Positions 6,114-11,257 of a DNA stretch of 11,257 nucleotides are shown piece after piece (within the stretch, counting starts at the first letter, position 1; every line of letters starts with the position of its first letter). The notes beneath the pieces are model-generated. The model was not told where the DNA came from, did not search any database, and saw only the letters and a list, made by a program, of their open reading frames with translations. Source of the DNA: Planctomycetaceae bacterium. Lineage in GTDB: Bacteria; Planctomycetota; Planctomycetia; Pirellulales; Pirellulaceae. The DNA is taken from positions 1 to 11,257 of the forward strand of contig JABHUV010000288.1 of NCBI GenBank assembly GCA_018658605.1, given 5' to 3'. The translations under genes were made by a program, and so were the position numbers.

Positions 6114-7886
6114 TCAATTTGCTCCCTTAACGGCAGTGGGAAACTGATAGCTAGAAATGGCAAATTCTCCATAGATGACTTCGCCATGAATGACCTCTAT
6201 GCGATGCGGTAACAAATGACCATTAACTTCTTTGTAGTCGCTGAAATAGAGCTCACAAGGGTCAACACCAAGGTCTGGGTACATTTCTATAGAAGTTAGA
6301 TGACCGGATTTAGGGTCAAAATAATAGCGACATTCAATGACACTATGAGTGCCGATGAGGACGTCTTGTTTTTGTGAATGCTTGGGAGTCGGCATGGAAC
6401 CAAGGTAGTAGACCTCGCCAAAGCGTGTTGGACTAACTTGCATGATGTGTTTCCACATGTGTAGTGCGACGAGCATCCCTCCGCTACCGCGGGGAGCATC
6501 CTGTGTGTTGAGTTCATCATCAAGATCGGCGAATGTCGTGCCCTGTGGTAGTTTGGCATCAACGCGATTCGCTTGGAGATTGATGGTGGCGGCCCCCAGG
6601 TTTCCGAGTTTTCCTTCAATAATCCAATTGCCCGGAAGCTTGTCGGCTTTGGTTAAACCGATGTACTTGTCCCAAACACGGTTTTGATTGAGCTTATTAA
6701 AATAGTAGTTTGAATAGCCATGACGTGCTTCAATGAAGGGTGCAACTTCTGGCGGGAATCCTTTTTTCTTGATCGTTTTAGCCGGCGGTTTTGCCCCCGG
6801 CGGATCATCCTTGGGTTTCTCCTGTTCTTGAGGAGGTGTCGGGGGCTTGCGATTGGGTTGTACTTTGGCTAGCAACTCCTCTGGACTGTGCACTCCGGCA
6901 AGGCGAACAAAAGTGTCGATTTGTTTTCCGTCTTGCAAGAAACTAATGGGAACTCTCCAACCACGTGGATAAATCCCAAGTACATTTTTGAATCCGTTGA
7001 CGGTGTCAATTGGCCTACCGCCGAATGACAGCAGTTGATCACCATAGCGTAATCCTCGGCGGTATGCATCCGAGGATTCGATGATGTTGGAGACGACAAC
7101 GGCGCCATTTTCATCGGTTACCATGTTGGCACCGAGCGTAGCGTGGTCGAGAAACCGGCCGCTGTGTAAATAGCCAAGGAAATGTTTGATCTGATTAATT
7201 GAAATTGCATATCCGACGCCGACGTTGACGCGTCCACGTTTCTCAAAAGATCCGCGTCCGTTAATGCCAATGAGATCGCCGTTAGCATTGAACAACGGGC
7301 CACCGGAATTCCCTGGGTTAATTGAAGCGTCTGTTTGGATGCAGTCAGCATATTCTAATAAAGTGCCGGCTGGGTACTGATACCGATGTACGCCAGATAC
7401 GATGCCATAGGTTACTGTTGGTTGAAAATCGGTGGCTAGCAGGAATGGGTTTCCAACGGCAAAGCACCAGTCGCCCAGTCTTACTTGGTCACTGTCGGCC
7501 ATCTTTGCGAATGGAAAGTCATCACGACCGATCATTTTTATCAAGGCGACATCGCCAACGGGATCAACGCCTACGACAACGGCGTCATAAAGCTGCCCAT
7601 CGTTGAGTGCACATTTCATCGCCGTGCCAGCTGGTTTGACGACGTGAAAGTTACTCAATGCATAACCTTCAGGACTAATTAAAACGCCGGAACCGCCCCC
7701 CTTACCTCCGGCAGCGAACACCATAACGGTTGAAGCAGATGCCTTGCGGATCGCTGCAATGCGTTTAGCTTGAGCCGACAATACTGATGCTGGCACGTCG
7801 ACCGCTTGGACGGCTGATGCGCAAAATAACAACGCGATTACTAATGCCGAGCCTATTGCTTGTGTTTTGCGTAAGGTGAAAATCAC
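6114..7886 (-). CDS. HtrA-like secreted serine protease with PDZ domain and C-terminal domain of unknown function
   Basis: The 590-residue product starts with a signal peptide (MIFTLRKTQA, hydrophobic core, ASAVQA near residue 28). A trypsin-like domain (about 45-240) keeps the complete HtrA/DegP triad: His81 in GYALSNFHVV, Asp112 in DPVGDVALIK and Ser194 in INPGNSGGPL. A PDZ-like domain follows (about 246-330), then a Pro/Lys-rich linker (about 345-375). The C-terminal domain (about 376-590) is unrecognised; its beta-rich ending (YYFDPKSGHLTSIEMY, NGHLLPHRIEV) is faintly like LolA-type lipoprotein-binding folds, a weak guess. The start is GTG, supported by GGAG 6 nt upstream. It is the first of three consecutive trypsin-like genes and the only one with an intact active site. 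Expected role: degradation or processing of envelope proteins. DegP itself usually has two PDZ domains and no such C-terminal extension, so no Deg symbol is assigned. Confidence 0.93.
   Translation of the reverse strand: MIFTLRKTQAIGSALVIALLFCASAVQAVDVPASVLSAQAKRIAAIRKASASTVMVFAAGGKGGGSGVLISPEGYALSNFHVVKPAGTAMKCALNDGQLYDAVVVGVDPVGDVALIKMIGRDDFPFAKMADSDQVRLGDWCFAVGNPFLLATDFQPTVTYGIVSGVHRYQYPAGTLLEYADCIQTDASINPGNSGGPLFNANGDLIGINGRGSFEKRGRVNVGVGYAISINQIKHFLGYLHSGRFLDHATLGANMVTDENGAVVVSNIIESSDAYRRGLRYGDQLLSFGGRPIDTVNGFKNVLGIYPRGWRVPISFLQDGKQIDTFVRLAGVHSPEELLAKVQPNRKPPTPPQEQEKPKDDPPGAKPPAKTIKKKGFPPEVAPFIEARHGYSNYYFNKLNQNRVWDKYIGLTKADKLPGNWIIEGKLGNLGAATINLQANRVDAKLPQGTTFADLDDELNTQDAPRGSGGMLVALHMWKHIMQVSPTRFGEVYYLGSMPTPKHSQKQDVLIGTHSVIECRYYFDPKSGHLTSIEMYPDLGVDPCELYFSDYKEVNGHLLPHRIEVIHGEVIYGEFAISSYQFPTAVKGAN
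6122..6128 (-). promoter_or_regulatory. Shine-Dalgarno-like site inside the active protease gene
   Basis: AAGGGAG on the minus strand lies within the last codons of the active protease gene, 11 nt before the ATG (6108-6110) of the next pseudoprotease gene. With a 3-nt gap between the two genes, it supports translational coupling. The spacing is a little long. Confidence 0.5.
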
Positions 7887-7892
7887 TACTGT

Positions 7893-7896
7893 CTCC
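7893..7896 (-). promoter_or_regulatory. Shine-Dalgarno sequence for the active protease gene
   Basis: The minus strand reads CTGGAGACAGTA directly before the GTG at 7884-7886. GGAG is 6 nt from the start. This supports GTG as the start and agrees with a signal peptide beginning at that codon. Confidence 0.65.
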
Positions 7897-7959
7897 AGGA
7901 AATGCGTTGCGGTTTACCGTTGAGGTATTCCTATCTACATGTTATTCATTTAACTGTTG

Positions 7960-9156
7960 CTATTTCAACACTCGAGCATCACCCATATTTAGCTGGTCGC
8001 CGATGTCGAGGTTTTTTCCATAGTCAACTTTGATCTTTATCCGCCTGACCCCATCGATGTTTATGTCTAAGGATCGTGGTTTATCGCTGCCGGTAACAAA
8101 ATCCTGAAACAGCTGTTTATTATCACCCAGAATTGTTAATTCCACGTGGCCACGCCCGTTCATTGATGGGTCAATTCCGATATCCATTTGTAGTTTAGAA
8201 AACGTGTCCGGTAGTCTTAGAGACATCACCGTGCGACTATGGATCGAAATTCCTTTGGAATAGCTCTCCGTTCCAACCATCAGCGGAGTGCCATCGATGG
8301 AAATGTCCATGCGTGGGTGGTAGACCTTGGACAATCGTTTACGGATTAAATTGCCAGATAAAAATGGTGTCCACTCAACAGCCTCAGGGGTTATATCACT
8401 TAAATACAAAATGTTGGTACTCGCAAAATCTAATCGATTTAATTCCGACAGCTTGAGGGTCAATGATTCACCTGTGCAAGTGCTGGCTTGTAGTTTCTGG
8501 TTGTCAGAGTCGAGTTTGAGTTGGCTCACTTGCCAAACGTTGTTTAATGTGTCGGTGAGTCGACAGAGTGACTTGGCGGCTTCTTTGTTGGCGGGTTTCA
8601 CAAGTCGAATGCCTGCTAATTTTGAAATTTCAACGGGTATTTTATCACCGCCAAAATTGAATGTCACGAATTCTCCATCAATTGCTTCGACGATGCCTTC
8701 AAGTTGATCGATGGCACCCGATTGACGTTGCACGATTAAAATGTCCTCCGCACTATCCGCCGCTATTATTTGTTGATATTGCCGCAGTGCTTCGTCGGCT
8801 AAGGACTTAAATTGGATATCGCGGATGCTATCTGCGTGACAGATAAAGGACTGTGTACCCCCAATAACCGCAGTGCATTTTTCGCTGGTCAGGGTGATTG
8901 ATTTTGCGTGGAAACTAGACCCATCGTGAAGTGTTATCAGAGTGGTTGCATCTTTGGCAGGTGCAGTCTGATTTGTAAAAACGATTGACTGTAATTGGTC
9001 TAATGCATGTCGAGTTTCCCCGGATTTACCAGTTAGCGTAATTTCTTGGCTATTGAGCGCTGAGATACTTCCAGCGACTGGGTCCCCTTGCAGTAGGTTT
9101 ACCTGTACCTCACTGGATACAAATAACGCTGCCGATAAAAGCACGGTTGTCCACAT
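7960..9156 (-). CDS. Exported NPCBM-domain protein with four N-terminal beta-type repeats
   Basis: The C-terminal 150 residues (about 248-398) match the NPCBM (putative carbohydrate-binding) domain: a YLSDITPEAVEW-like opening strand, YSKGISIHSRTVMSLRLP, MDIGIDPSMNGRGHVELTILGD, and a GDARVLK end. The N-terminal part is not a recognised enzyme. I see four degenerate units of about 45 residues (about 17-60, 71-116, 138-186, 196-244), each a short polar strand, a turn, an 'itl'-type strand and a closing Leu-x-x-Ile/Leu-x-F. A short hydrophobic N-terminus (MWTTVLLSAALFVSSE) looks like a weak signal peptide. The start ATG has only a distant GGGGG upstream. The gene lies 73 nt upstream of the protease trio on the same strand, suggesting coexpression. 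NPCBM domains in known proteins accompany glycosidases; here no catalytic domain is present, so surface polysaccharide binding or protein interaction is more likely (inference). Confidence 0.85.
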   Translation of the reverse strand: MWTTVLLSAALFVSSEVQVNLLQGDPVAGSISALNSQEITLTGKSGETRHALDQLQSIVFTNQTAPAKDATTLITLHDGSSFHAKSITLTSEKCTAVIGGTQSFICHADSIRDIQFKSLADEALRQYQQIIAADSAEDILIVQRQSGAIDQLEGIVEAIDGEFVTFNFGGDKIPVEISKLAGIRLVKPANKEAAKSLCRLTDTLNNVWQVSQLKLDSDNQKLQASTCTGESLTLKLSELNRLDFASTNILYLSDITPEAVEWTPFLSGNLIRKRLSKVYHPRMDISIDGTPLMVGTESYSKGISIHSRTVMSLRLPDTFSKLQMDIGIDPSMNGRGHVELTILGDNKQLFQDFVTGSDKPRSLDINIDGVRRIKIKVDYGKNLDIGDQLNMGDARVLK

Positions 9157-9233
9157 ATGAAATTAATCGCCCCCCTAAGAGCTTGTTCGATATGCCAGCG
9201 AATAACGGTGGCGGTGTTGGATATGTGGTTTCG

Positions 9234-10280
9234 TTAACCTTCGTCACGAGCCAGTTTTCGGAAATACTCTTCAATCACTTCACGATAATGAGCGGGCAAT
9301 TCTTTGCTGATTTGTTGCAGTGCTTTTTGTCGCTCGCGTGGAGGTAAAGCTCCCCAGTCATCGCCGTCTTTGACGCCTTTGTTGTCAACATTACCAGGAC
9401 CCGAACCGCCAAGGTTGGATGAATCTTGCGCGGGCGAGCTTGAACTGGAGCTCCCCCCACCGCTACCGGATTGTTGTTGTTGCTGCTGCTGTTCCAGCTC
9501 TTCAATCATTTTGTCGAGCTTGGCGATGACATCATCTTCTTCTTTGCGAACTCTTGTGCCAGCTCGTCCAAGCTTCAATCGGCGACGAATATCCGCCATC
9601 AAGCGAGCCACTTCGTCCAATGAGTCAGACTTTAATGGTCCGACGTCGGCTTTCATCAAGTTGGCAATCGTGCTGTAGCGTCGTGGTAGTTGCTCTTCGT
9701 TCTCTAATAAAAGATCAATTTTCTGTAGACAAACGTCTTTGGCGAGAATGCGGTGGTAACCTGTAGCTTGATAAAATAACAATGTCGCCGGATCAACAAC
9801 CTGGTTTGGGGTGATACCTTCAAGTACTTGTAAACATTCGTCTTGTAAGTCGCTGTGAGCGAGCCAACGAGCGTAAAAGAGTCGTAGGTTATTTCTTAGG
9901 AATTCGTTTAATGACTCGTCGGTAAGCATACTTGGAATAATATTTGCTGCCGTTGCCGGAGTTGTTTCGAGGCGGGCTGTAAGTTTACGTACATCGGTGT
10001 TCGCTAATGCAAAGCTATTAATGAGTTGGTCGAGCAACAATGAGCGGTCGGGTGATTCAATGGGTATTTCCCACAGAATCGCAATCTGTTGCTGGATGGC
10101 TTCGGGAACTTCGGAGTCGCTAAGGTATTTATCTAGTTCGGCTTTGACTGTTATTGCATCGGGAAACGACCAAGTCGCTCTTTTTTCGAGTTCATCCTGC
10201 GCAGAAACCGTTGTTGGTGTTATTGCCACACAAAATAACGTTGCTATTGCAGCACAAGTGATGGTTGATGTGAGTTTCAT
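9234..10280 (-). CDS. Secreted protein with helical N-terminal domain and Q/G/S-rich linker, function unknown
   Basis: The 348-residue product has a clear signal peptide (MKLTSTITCAAIATLFCVAI, with a TTVSA/QDE cleavage site near residue 27). Residues 30-200 are predicted helical, reading like TPR-type solenoid repeats but without a clean consensus. A charged helical segment (about 220-263) leads into seven Gln (264-270), a Gly/Ser tract (271-282) and an acidic linker. The protein ends in LPPRERQKALQQISKELP and AHYREVIEEYFRKLA, which look like a short conserved helical pair (about 312-344). I recall similar endings in uncharacterised planctomycete proteins next to Q-rich coiled-coil proteins, but could not check. 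It follows the coiled-coil gene by 35 nt and shares its Q-rich style, suggesting the two proteins work together. No enzyme motif is visible. Confidence 0.82.
   Translation of the reverse strand: MKLTSTITCAAIATLFCVAITPTTVSAQDELEKRATWSFPDAITVKAELDKYLSDSEVPEAIQQQIAILWEIPIESPDRSLLLDQLINSFALANTDVRKLTARLETTPATAANIIPSMLTDESLNEFLRNNLRLFYARWLAHSDLQDECLQVLEGITPNQVVDPATLLFYQATGYHRILAKDVCLQKIDLLLENEEQLPRRYSTIANLMKADVGPLKSDSLDEVARLMADIRRRLKLGRAGTRVRKEEDDVIAKLDKMIEELEQQQQQQQSGSGGGSSSSSSPAQDSSNLGGSGPGNVDNKGVKDGDDWGALPPRERQKALQQISKELPAHYREVIEEYFRKLARDEG
9471..9491 (-). repeat. Poly-glutamine codon run (7 codons)
   Basis: Seven consecutive CAG/CAA codons form a run in the secreted helical protein, directly before a Gly/Ser tract. 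The first three codons in translation order are CAG and the last four CAA, so the run is nearly a pure triplet repeat on each side. Confidence 0.85.
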
Positions 10281-10315
10281 AGTTCAAATGCCCAGCGAAA
10301 AAAAGGCTGTGGTCG

Positions 10316-11257
10316 TTATTGGTTTTTACCAAGTACAATATCTCGAGTAATACGTTGTAAGCTTCGTTGCGTATCGGAAAGTTTCTGCAGTGCGGTAATT
10401 AAGTCGACATCCATTGCTTGACCTGCTGGATCATCGAGATCGTCGAGCAGGCGAGAGTATCGTTTTGTGCGTTTGTTGATGCGCAGTTGAAGCGATCGAA
10501 TCATCCGGAGTTCGGCTAATTTGTCGACCAGTGGTTGCTCTTGTTGCTGCTGCTGCTGTTGTTGCTGTTGCTGCTGTTGTTGCTCTTCTAGATCTTGTTG
10601 CGCTTGTTGCAGCGCTTCAATCATCTCCTCAATAGATTGGATTATATCTTCTTCAATGCCAAGGGTTATACGACCAACTTTCAATTGACTTAAGCGGCTG
10701 GCAGCCTGTTCCATATCTTCTCGCATTATTTTGACAGTTTCTGGAAATGCAATCGACGAGCCTTCCTCAAGCAGTAATGTAAGCACTTTGTCAGCTTCTA
10801 ATCCAATACGTCGTTGTTGAAAGCTTAGTTTATTAGCTGCCACTTGGACTTCACGATCCTGATCCGATTTAGGAGTTTTTGAAAGTTGCAATGTTCCTTC
10901 ATACACTTTGAGCTCCATTTCGAGCATTTTCCGAAAACGACCCTCGAGCAAAGCTAACATCCTTTCTAATTCTTCTTCGCGTAGCTGGCGAAGAATTTCT
11001 TCAAGTTGTGCTTTGGCTTCAACGAGTTTTTTCTTGGCCTCTTCTTGTGCTTCAATAGATTCGCTGCGGCGTGCATTTTCAAGTTCGATTTGGGCCTGCT
11101 TCATCTGTTCTTGCGCTTCTTCCAAACGCTTGCGAGCCGGATTGTCGTCTTGCTGACCACTCTCACCGCCTTCACCGCCCTGTCCCGGTTTGCCTTCGCC
11201 CGGTTTGCCTTCGCCCGGTTTGCCTTCGCCCGGTTTGCCTTCGCCCGGTTTGCCTTC
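10316..11257 (-). CDS. Coiled-coil, Q-rich protein of unknown function, 5' end outside window
   Basis: The frame is open to the window edge, giving 313 visible residues; a TTG at 11123-11125 is inside the reading frame and is not the likely start, because the frame continues upstream through in-frame low-complexity sequence. The visible N-terminal part is a GEGKP repeat linker. A long highly charged coiled coil follows (EEAQEQMKQAQIELENARR onwards, with many Glu/Lys/Leu heptads). A 14-residue poly-Gln run comes later, then a basic helical segment (RSLQLRINKRTKRYSRLLDD) and a final helix ending IVLGKNQ. No membrane segment is visible in this portion. The composition suggests an elongated structural or scaffold protein; an upstream membrane or enzymatic domain could exist beyond the window. 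It is first in the visible minus-strand gene run and lies 35 nt before the gene for another Q-rich secreted protein. Confidence 0.82.
   Translation of the reverse strand, partial: EGKPGEGKPGEGKPGEGKPGEGKPGQGGEGGESGQQDDNPARKRLEEAQEQMKQAQIELENARRSESIEAQEEAKKKLVEAKAQLEEILRQLREEELERMLALLEGRFRKMLEMELKVYEGTLQLSKTPKSDQDREVQVAANKLSFQQRRIGLEADKVLTLLLEEGSSIAFPETVKIMREDMEQAASRLSQLKVGRITLGIEEDIIQSIEEMIEALQQAQQDLEEQQQQQQQQQQQQQQEQPLVDKLAELRMIRSLQLRINKRTKRYSRLLDDLDDPAGQAMDVDLITALQKLSDTQRSLQRITRDIVLGKNQ
10541..10582 (-). repeat. Poly-glutamine codon run (14 codons)
   Basis: Fourteen consecutive Gln codons, a mixture of CAA and CAG, lie between a charged coiled coil and a basic helical segment. The mixed codons argue for selection on the amino acid run as well as, or instead of, simple triplet slippage. 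Confidence 0.9.
11186..11257 (-). repeat. 15-bp in-frame tandem repeat encoding Gly-Glu-Gly-Lys-Pro
   Basis: The unit CGGTTTGCCTTCGCC (+ strand) is repeated without a mismatch from 11186 to the window end, for 4 full copies plus 12 bases. Being 15 bp, it stays in frame and gives a GEGKP linker in the coiled-coil gene. It continues off the window, so total copy number is unknown. Perfect identity points to recent expansion or slippage. Confidence 0.95.

Noticed and set aside
7905..7920. Small palindrome CGGTTTACCG upstream of the active protease gene as an operator
   Set aside because: The stem is only 4 bp around 2 bases and no second copy was noticed; this is expected by chance.
9304..9678. 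124-residue plus-strand frame with poly-Cys and poly-Ser runs
   Set aside because: It is the antisense reading of the Q/S-rich linker: Gln codons read backwards in this frame give Cys runs. The minus-strand frame has a signal peptide and coherent domains, so this is an artefact.
10908..11156. 82-residue Ser-rich plus-strand frame
   Set aside because: It is antisense to the Glu/Lys-rich coiled coil; Glu codons reversed give Ser/Phe-rich nonsense. No independent support.
11186..11257. Tandem repeat at the window end as a CRISPR array
   Set aside because: The 15-bp units are directly adjacent with no spacers and encode an in-frame GEGKP linker.

Overview
The window looks like chromosomal DNA from a member of the Planctomycetota, most likely a Pirellulales-type lineage with moderate GC. 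This rests on gene content: a very long Gfo/Idh/MocA oxidoreductase, a xylose-isomerase-like sugar phosphate isomerase/epimerase, several secreted trypsin-like/PDZ proteins, an NPCBM-domain protein, and secreted Q-rich coiled-coil proteins of a type I associate with that phylum. No database search was possible, so the taxon is an inference. I see no tRNA, rRNA, CRISPR array, insertion sequence or phage gene. Coding density is high, and no gene-free stretch reaches 300 bases.

Layout. The left end (2-1651, + strand) is the 3' part of an oxidoreductase gene whose start lies outside the window. It converges on a long run of minus-strand genes, with a perfect 11-bp inverted repeat at the junction (1721-1748). 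Read in the direction of transcription from the right edge, the minus-strand run is: a coiled-coil, Q-rich protein that starts beyond the window (10316-11257); a secreted protein with a Q/G/S-rich linker and a short conserved-looking C-terminal helix (9234-10280); a protein with four degenerate beta-type repeats and an NPCBM domain (7960-9156); three consecutive trypsin-like/PDZ genes (6114-7886, 5079-6110, 3062-5032); a sugar phosphate isomerase/epimerase-like protein (2117-2959); and a 110-residue membrane protein (1732-2064). Gaps between them are 35, 77, 73, 3, 46, 102 and 52 nt. The first six could be one transcript; the last two may be separate.

The most interesting part is the protease trio. 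The first protein has an intact His-Asp-Ser triad (H81, D112, S194), one PDZ-like region and a C-terminal domain I cannot name. The second keeps the trypsin-like fold signature and a PDZ domain, but all three catalytic positions are replaced. The third has also lost all three. It carries two PDZ domains and a fused alpha/beta-hydrolase-like domain in which the nucleophile-elbow serine is replaced by Gln. So one apparently active secreted protease is made together with two tightly linked pseudoproteases. My hypothesis is an envelope protein-quality-control or regulated-proteolysis complex in which the inactive paralogues act as scaffolds, substrate adaptors or regulators. The upstream NPCBM and coiled-coil proteins would be candidate cell-surface partners or substrates. 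The architecture is seen directly; the function is inference.

The isomerase/epimerase-like and oxidoreductase genes fit carbohydrate or polyol catabolism, where these two families often occur together. They converge rather than sharing an operon.
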